This document shows positions 1 to 7,935 of a stretch of DNA of 64,000 bases, one piece after another. The position numbers and the translations under genes are program-made. Location of the stretch: positions 1 through 64,000 of the forward strand of contig RDOA01000002.1 of assembly GCA_011364925.1 (NCBI GenBank), in the 5' to 3' direction. The stretch's first letter is position 1. Each line of letters begins with the position of its first letter. Under the pieces are notes generated by a model that was not told where the DNA came from, searched no databases, and was given only the letters and a program-made list of their open reading frames with translations. Source of the DNA: Promethearchaeota archaeon. GTDB lineage: Archaea > Asgardarchaeota > Lokiarchaeia > Sigyniarchaeales > SOKP01.

Positions 1-263
1 AAGCCAAACTCTTTCTTTATTATCATTTCTGCTTTTCTTAAGCTTTTTAGTTCTAATACATTTGCTTCAATTCCAATTGCTATGCCCCCTTCTTTTTTGA
101 TTTCAATTGCTAACTCTTCAGCCGCTTTTTTTCGCAGATCAAGTATTGCAACTTTAGCGTCACAACTTGCGAGAGCTTTAGCAAAATTTCCACATAATTC
201 TCCAGCGCCACCGGTTATTACGACCGTTTTTTCTTTTAATTCAATTCTAAATGGGACTTTCAT
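1..263 (-). CDS. SDR-family oxidoreductase, N-terminal part (D-mannonate oxidoreductase-like), cut by window edge
   Basis: Only the first 87 residues lie in the window; the gene runs off the left edge. The start is ATG at 263, with a strong GGAGAT ribosome site five bases upstream. The protein opens with a Rossmann fold: TGGAGEL near residues 18-24 matches the SDR nucleotide-binding TGGxGxL pattern, followed by the usual acidic residue after the second strand (AILDL). The N-terminal layout resembles the SDR-type mannonate/fructuronate oxidoreductases (UxuB/YjmF group). It starts 45 bases after the IolM-like dehydrogenase on the same strand, so the two are probably one operon for polyol or hexuronate breakdown. 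SDR membership is firm; the substrate is inference. Confidence 0.7.
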   Translation of the reverse strand, partial: MKVPFRIELKEKTVVITGGAGELCGNFAKALASCDAKVAILDLRKKAAEELAIEIKKEGGIAIGIEANVLELKSLRKAEMIIKKEFG

Positions 264-308
264 ATGGATCTCCTAGATTGTTTTACTTTTATACTATTAC
301 AATTGACT

Positions 309-1517
309 TTACTTAATAACAGTCGAGATTTTGCAATTTACTTTGTCCGTCTGTAATAACTTTATATTCTCTGGAACCTCGTTAAGAGTTATCTCTTTCG
401 TAATCATGGGAGTAACATCCATACCCGCTGCCATACAACTGATTACGTTAGGAAATGTGCCATGTCCTGAATGTCCTTGAGCGCCAACGATTCTTGCTCT
501 TCTAACTTGGAAATATTCTCCACACACTGGCATTCTCTGTTCCGCTCTGGCAACAACCACTACAGTACTATTAATTGCTTTGCATTCCCATATAGCATTT
601 TGTATATCTTCAGTACATATTTCAGGTAAACCTGCCGATTCAAGATAAAGAGCTGCTCCTTCATTGTCTGTAAATTCCTTAACCTTTTCTACAAAACTCT
701 CTTTTAGAGGATTTATGACGAAATCAGCACCCATTTTCTTAGCCAATAAAGCTCGAGGTTCTGATGGTTCTGAAATAACACATATTGCAGCTCCTGCCAT
801 TTTCAAAATCTTTATTGCCGCTAATCCAATTGGTCCCCCACCAAGAATTACTACATTTTCTCCCGGGCGAATTCCACCACCTCTCTCTATAACTGCATTA
901 TAGGCTACTGATGTTGGCTCAACTAAACTACCTATTTTGTAAATGTCTTTATATTTATCTTCTAATTTTTTTAAACTCCAACATAGTTTTGCCGGAACCG
1001 CAATATATTCTGCGAATGCTCCATCTATTGAGAAGCCAATCTCTTGTAGTCGTTCGCAGTGATTTGGATATCCATCACAACACGGTTTACATTCACCGCA
1101 CCATACCATTTCTTCAACTGTTACCGGTTCTCCTGTTTCGAAAGGTTTACCTGTTCTTTTACTTAATGCACGATTTCCTACTTCTACAATCTCTCCAGAA
1201 AATTCGTGACCAATCGTAACAGGAAAAGCAGTCAATCCTGGGTAATAGATATATCCATCTTCGTAGGCTTGGTTCATATGGACATCTGAACCACAGATTT
1301 TGTTCATTAAAAGATTTTTTTAATGAATTCCACAACGCTTAACTTTAATGAGTACTTCATTATCTTTAATTTTCGGTTTATCCTTATCAGTTAAACGAAC
1401 TTGTGGGTCTTTCCATACCTGTGAACCAAGATAAGTAAGTTTTCCCTTAATATCCTTAGACCCGATCTTAAAACTTGGCTTTGGATCCCATTTTGCACTT
1501 AATTCTACTGCTTTCAT
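309..1517 (-). CDS. iolM: Zinc-dependent dehydrogenase, scyllo-inosose 3-dehydrogenase (IolM)-like, interrupted by an in-frame stop
   Basis: Medium-chain zinc alcohol dehydrogenase oxidising a cyclic polyol ketone with NAD. The reading frame is read as 1517-1320, then TAA at 1322-1320, then open again in the same frame to 309. Joining without the 30-nt segment 1325-1296 gives 392 residues and restores the catalytic motif CGICGSDVH around residue 65. Other family marks are intact: GHE at 93-95, structural-zinc cysteines 130, 133, 136 and 144, and a GGGPIG dinucleotide loop near 185. The length and the whole sequence strongly recall Thermotoga TM0412 (about 395 residues). No lesion other than the 30-nt segment is visible, which argues against simple decay. 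The second half alone would start at ATG 1307 without a ribosome site and lack the first 64 residues. Confidence 0.8.
1296..1325 (-). other. 30-nt in-frame hairpin interrupter (element 1) in the iolM-like gene
   Basis: On the coding strand this segment sits between codon ATT (Ile, 1328-1326) and codon TGT (catalytic Cys, 1295-1293). Its second codon is TAA. It begins with the arm CATTAAAA, a five-base loop AAATC, and the arm TTTTAATG; with two flanking bases on each side the stem is a perfect 10 bp (1327-1303). A nine-base unpaired tail AACAAAATC follows. Removing exactly 30 nt restores CGI+CGSD. The last codon of the segment is ATC, also Ile, so takeoff at ATT and landing at ATC would suit a bypass. 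I see no bulge-helix-bulge pairing between segment and flanks. Confidence 0.75.
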
Positions 1518-1551
1518 TTAATTCACTTTACTAAGATTTTGATAGCTTAAT

Positions 1552-1565
1552 ACTTATAAAAATTT
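1552..1565 (-). promoter_or_regulatory. Candidate TATA box of the iolM-like operon
   Basis: On the minus strand an AT-rich TATA-like motif (TTTTTATAAG) lies about 40 bases upstream of the ATG at 1517. This spacing would put transcription start some 10-15 bases before the start codon, which suits archaeal promoters. Judged by eye only. Confidence 0.4.
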
Positions 1566-1695
1566 AAATTAGTAGGAAAAATTTGTTAAGTTGAATTCTC
1601 CATTTCATTAAGATAATCAAATAAAAAATTAAGTAAAAATCATCTTAATAAACTCATTCTAGAAAAGCGAGAGTATTAAAAAAAAAAAAATTTAT

Positions 1696-3102
1696 TTACA
1701 GAATACTTGCTTTCTTTTTTTCATGCATTTCTGTAAGCTTTGCTCTATTTTTTTTAAGGCGTTCTCCTTTTATCGGAAATAGGAACATCCCAATTAAAGA
1801 CAGTGCAAGAACTATACCTGGATAAATTCCCATTAAAAATCTAAGACCCGCAATAACATCGACTCCCGGATTAGGGGTATAATCCATCCAATTTGTTGAA
1901 GTAAAAACTAGATTGATCATAACGAAATTAAAAATCATCGATAGTCTTATTAGAAAGTTGAGAACAGCATAGTATATACCAGAACGTCTTACTCCGGATG
2001 TAATTTCGTCTTCGTCAATGATCTCCGCGATGCACTGATCGTAGAAGTAAAGTCCACCACCTAAACCAAAACCAAAGAACATCATGAATATTAAAGCCAT
2101 CCAAAAATCAACCGAGTATGCGAAAAGCACAACTGATACTAACCATACAGAAATTCCTATTAATCCACAAAATCGAGCACCCTTTCTGACTCTTATTTGT
2201 TCCCATAATGGGGTTGAAACAGCAGCTACAAGAAAAGTAACTAAAAGGAGTATCCCAATCAATTCAGTGTCAGTAATACCAACAGCATATACAAAAAAAA
2301 GAGGAGCTAAGGTTGGCAAAATGTTAATCACTAACCAAGTACCGAGAGCTGGAAATAAGAACCATAAAAACGATTTGTGTTTGAAGGTAAATTTAATCGT
2401 TTTTATAAATGGCATCGCATTTTCTGCATCTTTAGAAAGATGTTTGGGATCTTTCACTCCCCATTTTAAAATTAGGAAGTAAAAAACAAATATGATGATC
2501 CCTGCTGCAATTCCGGTAATAAGATATTGAGACATAGTTATATCGACGTTAGCAGGATTGCTGTTTGTTATATCATCAATTATAAACGTAGGGAATGTTA
2601 ATGCAAACATAGTCGCTAGCAGAGTAAATATTATACGAAATCTTCCTGTTGAACTACGGGTCCTCATGTCAACAAACATTTCAGAGAATAGCGCATTATA
2701 ATTTAAGTTAAAAGCGGTATAGGCAAAATCAAATAATATCAGAATGATAAGGAAGTAGACGAAAACCAATTGATTTGTATCATAAGTTCCCGGAGGAGTA
2801 AACAAGAGAATCATTAAAATGCCGAGTGGTATGGTAGCACCAATCATCCATGGGATCCTTCTCCCCCATCTGCTTTTAGTTTTGTCAGAGAGGTATCCAA
2901 TTAATGGATCATTAACTGCATTCCACAAAGCCCAGAGTATAAAACCGATAGTCATTATAGGACTAGGAATGTCAATAACAGCGAAATAAAAAGTAAAAAC
3001 TAAAAATGAAAAAGTGTTAAGCGCCACATTATCTCCGACTTCTCCACAAGCAAAAGCTAATCTCGTGCCTAAAGACATTTTTTGAGGTCTTTCTTCATTC
3101 AT
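1696..3102 (-). CDS. GPH-family sugar:cation symporter
   Basis: Membrane transporter of the glycoside-pentoside-hexuronide:cation symporter family (MFS fold), 468 residues with about 12 hydrophobic segments. The diagnostic stretch after the second membrane span is present: WNAVNDPLIG then SDKTKSRWGRR near residues 60-85. I chose ATG at 3102 because AAGAAGTGAT lies just upstream; a TTG six codons earlier (3120) is possible but has no clear ribosome site. It lies between the inositol-type dehydrogenase and the divergently read epimerase, so it probably imports their sugar, polyol or uronate substrate. A second GPH transporter sits at 58353-59804. The substrate is inferred from neighbours only. 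Confidence 0.85.
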   Translation of the reverse strand: MNEERPQKMSLGTRLAFACGEVGDNVALNTFSFLVFTFYFAVIDIPSPIMTIGFILWALWNAVNDPLIGYLSDKTKSRWGRRIPWMIGATIPLGILMILLFTPPGTYDTNQLVFVYFLIILILFDFAYTAFNLNYNALFSEMFVDMRTRSSTGRFRIIFTLLATMFALTFPTFIIDDITNSNPANVDITMSQYLITGIAAGIIIFVFYFLILKWGVKDPKHLSKDAENAMPFIKTIKFTFKHKSFLWFLFPALGTWLVINILPTLAPLFFVYAVGITDTELIGILLLVTFLVAAVSTPLWEQIRVRKGARFCGLIGISVWLVSVVLFAYSVDFWMALIFMMFFGFGLGGGLYFYDQCIAEIIDEDEITSGVRRSGIYYAVLNFLIRLSMIFNFVMINLVFTSTNWMDYTPNPGVDVIAGLRFLMGIYPGIVLALSLIGMFLFPIKGERLKKNRAKLTEMHEKKKASIL

Positions 3103-3227
3103 ATAATCACTTCTTTTCAAAATATTTATAAATAAAAATAAATGGCTTTTTGATCTTTAAAAAGCTTTCTACTATTAACAAAACTTTGAGATTTAATTAG
3201 CTATCATTCTTATATTAAGTTAATATT

Positions 3228-4040
3228 ATGTTACTCAGCATAGTTTCAGGGCTCGAGGAATCTAAAAGTAGTCCAAATGATGTGAACAAGAAATTTACTT
3301 ATTTATGTCGATATCTTAAATCCTTGAGTTATGATGGGATTGAGTTAAGTCTTTTAGAACCTGAAAAAATAGATGTTAAGGGGATTATAGAGCTACAAAA
3401 CTCGTACGATATGAGAATTTCTGCTTTAGGAACTGGAAGTACTTTTATTCGTTTTGGATACTCTCTAGGCGATCACAGAGAACCAATTCGCAAAAAAGCG
3501 ATCGAAAGAGTCGAGAAATATATTGAATTCGCTCGAGAGACTCAATCTAAAGTCATTATAGGATTAATACGGGGACGTTATAAACACGAAAGTAATCCTC
3601 AGAAAGAACGCTTAAATATTATCTCTTCTCTTAAAGAATGTTGTTCGATAGCAGAAAACAGCGATGTTCAACTATTATTTGAACCAATTAATCGTTTCGA
3701 AATTGATTCTTATCACACAATTTCAGAATCTTTAAAATTGATTAAGGAAATAGGCTCAAGTAACTTGAAATTACTAATAGATTCTTATCACACCCACTTG
3801 GAAGAAGATCCCGTTTATATTTGGGAATACCTTAAAGAAGTCGTACATTACGTAGGTCACATTCATCTTGCTGATACAACACGTAGAGCACCTGGTTCAG
3901 GACATTTTGATTTTAAAACATTTCTAAATATTTTAAAAACTCATGGGTACTCTGAATTCGTTTCGATTGAAACTATAATGAAACCCTCTTTTGAATTAGT
4001 TGCTAAAAATTCAAGTGAATATTTAAGACAAATTTTATAA
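3228..4040 (+). CDS. iolO: Sugar isomerase/epimerase, 5-keto-L-gluconate epimerase (IolO)-like
   Basis: TIM-barrel enzyme of the xylose-isomerase-like/AP-endonuclease-2 superfamily, 270 residues. Metal and substrate residues are visible in order: EPINR (Glu about 150), DSYHTH (Asp about 183, His about 186), HIHLADTTRRAPGSGHFD (His about 210, Arg about 216) and the closing Glu in SIETI near 247. The sequence closely recalls Thermotoga TM0416, which epimerises 5-keto-L-gluconate to D-tagaturonate in inositol breakdown; even IGLIRGR and APGSGHFDF agree with what I remember of it. It is divergent from the GPH transporter and follows the IolM-like gene nearby. The superfamily is certain, the exact reaction probable. 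It ends one base before the convergent hydrolase. Confidence 0.75.
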   Translation: MLLSIVSGLEESKSSPNDVNKKFTYLCRYLKSLSYDGIELSLLEPEKIDVKGIIELQNSYDMRISALGTGSTFIRFGYSLGDHREPIRKKAIERVEKYIEFARETQSKVIIGLIRGRYKHESNPQKERLNIISSLKECCSIAENSDVQLLFEPINRFEIDSYHTISESLKLIKEIGSSNLKLLIDSYHTHLEEDPVYIWEYLKEVVHYVGHIHLADTTRRAPGSGHFDFKTFLNILKTHGYSEFVSIETIMKPSFELVAKNSSEYLRQIL

Positions 4041-4877
4041 TTAGAGATGATTATCTAACCAACTACTAAGATCGTTAAGAACTTTCTTTCGTTCTTCTTT
4101 AGATTCGTTGTATACTTCATGGTACAATCCATCGTAAATCAATATTGATTTATCTTTCATTTTGAAAGCGTTTTTTAGTGCTTCTTCAGATCCCTTAATA
4201 AGAGAATCCTCGGCACCACATTGAACTAATAAAGGTAATTTCAGGTTCTGGGTGATTGGATCAAATTTTGAAAAACAATTCATTAGTTCCCATCCTAATC
4301 GAAGTGCTATTTTATCAGCATTAACCAGCGGATCATTTTCATATGCTTGGACGACTTCTGGGTCGTGGCTTAACTTTTCAGCTTTAAGTCCAGGATTTAT
4401 GTATTTCTTTGGAATAATTTTTGCTAAGAGCTTTACTACTACTTTTGTAGCTTTACTTGTACTTTCTCCCGCTCCTGTACCCGTACCTGATAATATCAAG
4501 CCTTTTAATAGAGATTCATATTTATTTGCAAAGAACAATGCTATCATTGATCCCATCGAGTGTCCTAACATAAAAATTGGCAAATTTTGATATTTATCCT
4601 TTATTAAATCATAGAATAATTTTTCGTCCTCAATAAACTGATTAAAAGAATCAACATAATTTCTTCTTCCTTCGGATTTTCCGTGTCCACGGTGATCGTT
4701 AGCATATACCGCATAATCTAAAGGTAATAATTGATTCACTATATTAAGATATCTTCCTGAATGCTCAGCAAATCCATGAACCACTTGAACTATTGCCTTA
4801 GGATTGTCTGGTATCCATGCTTGATAATAAATTGTTAAACTCTCTATTCCTTCAAACTCTCCTTCGATGTGCTTCAT
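4041..4877 (-). CDS. Alpha/beta hydrolase, monoacylglycerol lipase-like
   Basis: Soluble serine hydrolase of the Hydrolase_4 (monoglyceride lipase/lysophospholipase) group, 278 residues. The oxyanion-region motif HGFAEHSGRY is at 34-43, the nucleophile elbow GHSMGS puts Ser at 108, Asp is in GAEDSL near 218, and His is in LYHEVYNE near 250. The triad is complete. It has no signal peptide, so it probably acts in the cytosol on acylglycerol-like or other ester substrates. It is transcribed alone, converging on the iolO-like gene with no gap. In an organism presumed to make ether lipids, the true ester substrate is open. Confidence 0.85.
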   Translation of the reverse strand: MKHIEGEFEGIESLTIYYQAWIPDNPKAIVQVVHGFAEHSGRYLNIVNQLLPLDYAVYANDHRGHGKSEGRRNYVDSFNQFIEDEKLFYDLIKDKYQNLPIFMLGHSMGSMIALFFANKYESLLKGLILSGTGTGAGESTSKATKVVVKLLAKIIPKKYINPGLKAEKLSHDPEVVQAYENDPLVNADKIALRLGWELMNCFSKFDPITQNLKLPLLVQCGAEDSLIKGSEEALKNAFKMKDKSILIYDGLYHEVYNESKEERKKVLNDLSSWLDNHL

Positions 4878-4930
4878 ATAAATCTCACAATTTAATTAAG
4901 ATTATACATAGAACAAAAATAAATTTATTT

Positions 4931-6058
4931 TCATTTACTATGCAATTTTGCACATTGCAATCCTGGAGTGACGACAGTGGATAAGCAACTACTACAGAAT
5001 ATACAATCCACTTCATCGTTTCCAATCCCATTCATCCATCGATTAGGAAGATTTGGCTCTCTGATTAAGGGTCTAGCAAAAGACACGAAATCAGCACTTT
5101 CGTTATTTAATATATTTTTTACAAGACTAAGTGAGTTAATACCACCAACCAAAATAACGGGTATATCCAAAACTTTCTTGAATTCTTTGGCATATGGTAA
5201 ATTATAAGCAGGTTCATTCACAGTTCCTATAAGTATTCGACTTTCTGGTAAAAAAGTTGGCTTCCAACCAAGATCTTTCTTTTTAAGCGTAGCTACTTCC
5301 CAAATTCCTCCACTTACTTCGATAGCAGAATATCCTATTTTTTCTAATCTTTTAGCAACTTTAGTAGATTCCTCTATGCTCGTTCCACCTTCTACAAAAT
5401 CAACCGCGTTTAATTTTATAAAGATCGGAAATTCCTTTTCAACTAAATCCACGCTTGTATTATAAATTTCTTCAAGAATTCTAATTCTATTATCAATACT
5501 TCCCCCATAATCGTCCGTTCTTTTGTTAATATAAGGAGAGAGAAATTCGGAAATGAGATATCCGTGAGCACCATGTATCTGAACAGCATCAAAACCCGCT
5601 TCTTTTGCTCTTCTAATTGCTTGCGAGAAAGCATCAATAATATCTATTATTTCTTTTTTAGTCATTTCGCGTGGAATTTTTCTAGTTAATTTTTCCTCCA
5701 GGGCCGACGGAGCTATCGTATTCTCGAGGCATCTAGATTGACGACCACTATGAGAGATTTGTAAAGCAACCTTACAATTTTTGCTATTTTTGTGCACCAC
5801 ATCAGCGATTTTTCTCAATCCATTGATATATTTATCATCGCTAACCCCTGTTTGTTTATCAAACGCTTTACCATTCTCATGAACGTACGCATGACCTGTG
5901 TTTATTAACCCAACTCCTCCTTCAGCTAATTCTTTGTAGAGTGTTATGTGTTTATCGGTTATATAGCCGTCCTCAGTTGCCATCCCCTCGAATGTTGCGG
6001 ATCGTACAAAACGATTTTTTATTTCCATTGAACCTATTTTCTTAGGTGACGAATACAT
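4931..6058 (-). CDS. NADH:flavin oxidoreductase, old-yellow-enzyme family, with C-terminal Cys cluster
   Basis: FMN-binding TIM barrel, 375 residues from ATG at 6058, which has AAGGTAG six bases upstream; an ATG nine codons earlier (6085) lacks a ribosome site. Family marks: NRFVRSATFEG at the start, QISHSGRQ, the catalytic pair in QIHGAHGYLISEFLSP, the NKRTDDYGGS loop and the phosphate-binding GGI/FARP segments. The C-terminus carries CIFCSSC and a further Cys ten residues later, as in the 4Fe-4S-bearing 2,4-dienoyl-CoA reductase/TMADH branch, but the protein ends there, without the FAD/NAD domains of that branch. It probably reduces an activated C=C bond. The substrate is unknown. Confidence 0.88.
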   Translation of the reverse strand: MYSSPKKIGSMEIKNRFVRSATFEGMATEDGYITDKHITLYKELAEGGVGLINTGHAYVHENGKAFDKQTGVSDDKYINGLRKIADVVHKNSKNCKVALQISHSGRQSRCLENTIAPSALEEKLTRKIPREMTKKEIIDIIDAFSQAIRRAKEAGFDAVQIHGAHGYLISEFLSPYINKRTDDYGGSIDNRIRILEEIYNTSVDLVEKEFPIFIKLNAVDFVEGGTSIEESTKVAKRLEKIGYSAIEVSGGIWEVATLKKKDLGWKPTFLPESRILIGTVNEPAYNLPYAKEFKKVLDIPVILVGGINSLSLVKNILNNESADFVSFARPLIREPNLPNRWMNGIGNDEVDCIFCSSCLSTVVTPGLQCAKLHSK

Positions 6059-6204
6059 ATTTCTACCTTTTTGTATATATTGCATTTTTTGATAATAATT
6101 GATTTTGGCTTCTTATAAATCTTTTTTATGAGGGGTATTATTATTATGGTTTTTAATTAGCCAAATATTACATCTAATTATATTAAGCTTAGAGGTAATG
6201 TATC

Positions 6205-6768
6205 ATTAGAAAAAGATTAGAACAAGGACTTGTTCAAGTTTATTTTGGTCGGGGCAAAAATACTATATAGATAATAGTATTGTCTACAGGCAAGACCACT
6301 GCGGCAATAGGACAAGGCTTGAGAGCGACGGGGCATGGATTTAAGGTGTATATGATTCAGTTTATGAAGGGATACCCTCAATACGGTGAGGTTAAAGCGA
6401 TAGAAAATATCGCAAACTTCGAATTGAAACAATTCGGCACTCCAGACTTAATCGCAACTCCTGGAGAGATTGACTATGAAGAGGGAAGGAAAGGTATGGA
6501 ATTTGCAGAGCAAATTATTATGAGTGACGAATACGATATAGTTATTCTAGACGAGATTGGCGTAGCAGTCGAGTATGGGATTGTAGATATAAACGATTTT
6601 TTAAAATTAATTGACAACAAACCCGAAAAGGTCGAACTAATTATCACTGGAGGCCCTAAGATGCATCCTAAAATCAAGGAACGAGCAGATTTACTCACGG
6701 AAATGAGAATGATTAAACACTACTATTCCTCAAAAGGTATTAAGGCTCGTTTTGGTATAGAATATTAA
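6205..6768 (+). CDS. cobO: Cob(I)yrinic acid a,c-diamide adenosyltransferase (CobO/CobA/BtuR type), interrupted by an in-frame stop
   Basis: ATP:corrinoid adenosyltransferase that makes adenosylcobalamin. The P-loop of this family reads GxGKGKTTAA. Here GRGK (6247-6258) and GKTTAA (from 6289) are in the same frame but separated by 30 nt containing TAG at 6268. Without it the protein is about 177 residues, the usual length. Downstream marks are intact: MIQFMKG, the Walker-B-like DIVILDEIG and a final TGG region. Upstream the frame reads RKRLEQGLVQVYFG, as expected for the family, but has no ATG, GTG or TTG. The best-placed start is ATT at 6205 (or ATC at 6202), eight (or five) bases after GAGGT at 6192-6196. 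Read conventionally from TTG 6280, the protein would lack half its P-loop. Confidence 0.8.
6259..6288 (+). other. 30-nt in-frame hairpin interrupter (element 2) in the cobO-like gene
   Basis: This segment sits between AAA (last Lys of GRGK) and GGC (Gly of GKTT). It starts with arm AATACTAT (6259-6266), loop ATAGATA (6267-6273) and arm ATAGTATT (6274-6281), a perfect 8-bp stem, and ends with the tail GTCTACA. Its fourth codon is TAG, at the stem-loop junction. Deleting exactly 30 nt restores the family P-loop; because the flanking base is A on both sides, the boundary is ambiguous by one base. Length and architecture match element 1 at 1296-1325, while the sequence does not. Confidence 0.75.
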
Positions 6769-6789
6769 TGAAGTAAGGGGAATTTAAGC

Positions 6790-7923
6790 GTGGGAACTAA
6801 AAACATTATTATTAAAAATGTATTCTTTGATCATGATAAATTTCTTGGAAGACGGGAAAATTCACTTAAGATATATAATTCACCGCCCGGAAAAATGGTT
6901 CTCTCACCATTTAATTTAACATTCGATTCTATCCTTAAATTATTTGTCCTTAATTTTGATAATGATCCAATTTATTTCCGTATAGAGTTACAAATTACAC
7001 GCTTAAGAGATAAAGATTGCCCACTTGTAATCTTATATCGAAAAGATAATATGGTGGATATTTACTACACCAACGAAGATGTTATAAATACCCGAATGAA
7101 TTTGCTCAGAGCCCTATTTGAAAAGGTTTCTTTCAACCAGCTGGAAACTATCGAATATTATTTCCAATTCGATGATAGGGGTTTAGATGCGTATCTTTTT
7201 CTAGAAGATAAGTTAGAAAAGGAAATTGAAATTAAAGTTAATGAGAATTACCCTAATAGAGAATTATATACAATTTTGGCTCCGATGGGCGTTATAAGTA
7301 AGAAACCAAAATATTTCCCTATCGTATTCCTTAACAAATTTGGAATGGTCTTGGAAAAAAATACAGAAATCTTTGTTAGAATTCATGGGGAATATAGAAA
7401 CCTTATAGAAATGCCTTTTCAAATCAATGGGATGCAGGTTTATCCAGGACATTTCTCTTTAAATCCAATTGTCTGCAATTGGAATAAAAATGCTAGCAAC
7501 GACATTAGTCCAATAGTTCTAAATCCACCTTCACTTACCATCTCGGAGAACAATATTAACCTCGCCCTCAAAAATAACTCTAATTATTACGAGATAAAAG
7601 AAATCTCTTGGAAAGATCAAAATAATCAGATTGTTTCTTTTGAATTTTCCCCCGCAATTCCAAATTTAATATCTTTAAAGAACAATTCGAAAGTAAAAGG
7701 CAGGTTTTCTTGTGAAATAAATGAAATGAAAGGAGTGTTTGGAGGAGCCTATAATATTAGTCGTTCTGGGAATTCCATCGAGATTAGAATTGCACCCACC
7801 AAAGGATGGCAACTTTCATCAGGAAAGTTATGGTTGGAATCTTATACTTGGAAGGCAATAATACAAATCGAAGATGATGGTAATTTTAAAATTAATTCTT
7901 ATTGGCGTAGAGTCCCAGGTTGA
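6790..7923 (+). CDS. Hypothetical protein, mostly beta-strand, soluble
   Basis: I do not recognise this 377-residue protein. It begins with GTG at 6790, nine bases after GGGG, and follows the adenosyltransferase by 21 bases on the same strand, so it may be co-transcribed. There is no signal peptide or membrane segment. The sequence alternates short hydrophobic and polar stretches typical of beta sandwiches, and its second half has several predicted strands ending in GNSIEIRIAPTKGW and a Trp-rich tail. No cysteine cluster or nucleotide motif is visible. A function linked to cobamides is only a guess from position. Confidence 0.6.
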   Translation: MGTKNIIIKNVFFDHDKFLGRRENSLKIYNSPPGKMVLSPFNLTFDSILKLFVLNFDNDPIYFRIELQITRLRDKDCPLVILYRKDNMVDIYYTNEDVINTRMNLLRALFEKVSFNQLETIEYYFQFDDRGLDAYLFLEDKLEKEIEIKVNENYPNRELYTILAPMGVISKKPKYFPIVFLNKFGMVLEKNTEIFVRIHGEYRNLIEMPFQINGMQVYPGHFSLNPIVCNWNKNASNDISPIVLNPPSLTISENNINLALKNNSNYYEIKEISWKDQNNQIVSFEFSPAIPNLISLKNNSKVKGRFSCEINEMKGVFGGAYNISRSGNSIEIRIAPTKGWQLSSGKLWLESYTWKAIIQIEDDGNFKINSYWRRVPG

Positions 7924-7935
7924 TGCGATATTTAG

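Noticed and set aside
664-1219. Open frames on the plus strand opposite the dehydrogenase
   Set aside because: They are shadows of the conserved minus-strand gene, with no recognisable domain or ribosome site. The same holds for other short antisense frames in the window.
1296-1325. Bulge-helix-bulge archaeal intron in element 1, and likewise in element 2
   Set aside because: The first bases of each element do not pair with the first bases of the downstream coding part, so the 3-4-3 bulge-helix-bulge structure cannot be drawn at the required boundaries. Another kind of RNA removal is not excluded.
1303-1327. Programmed frameshift between the two parts of the dehydrogenase
   Set aside because: Both parts are in the same frame; the only problem is the stop codon and the ten extra codons.
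6268-6270. TAG in the adenosyltransferase as pyrrolysine codon
   Set aside because: It lies within ten extra codons that the family does not have, and the sister element uses TAA, so recoding of one stop codon cannot explain both.
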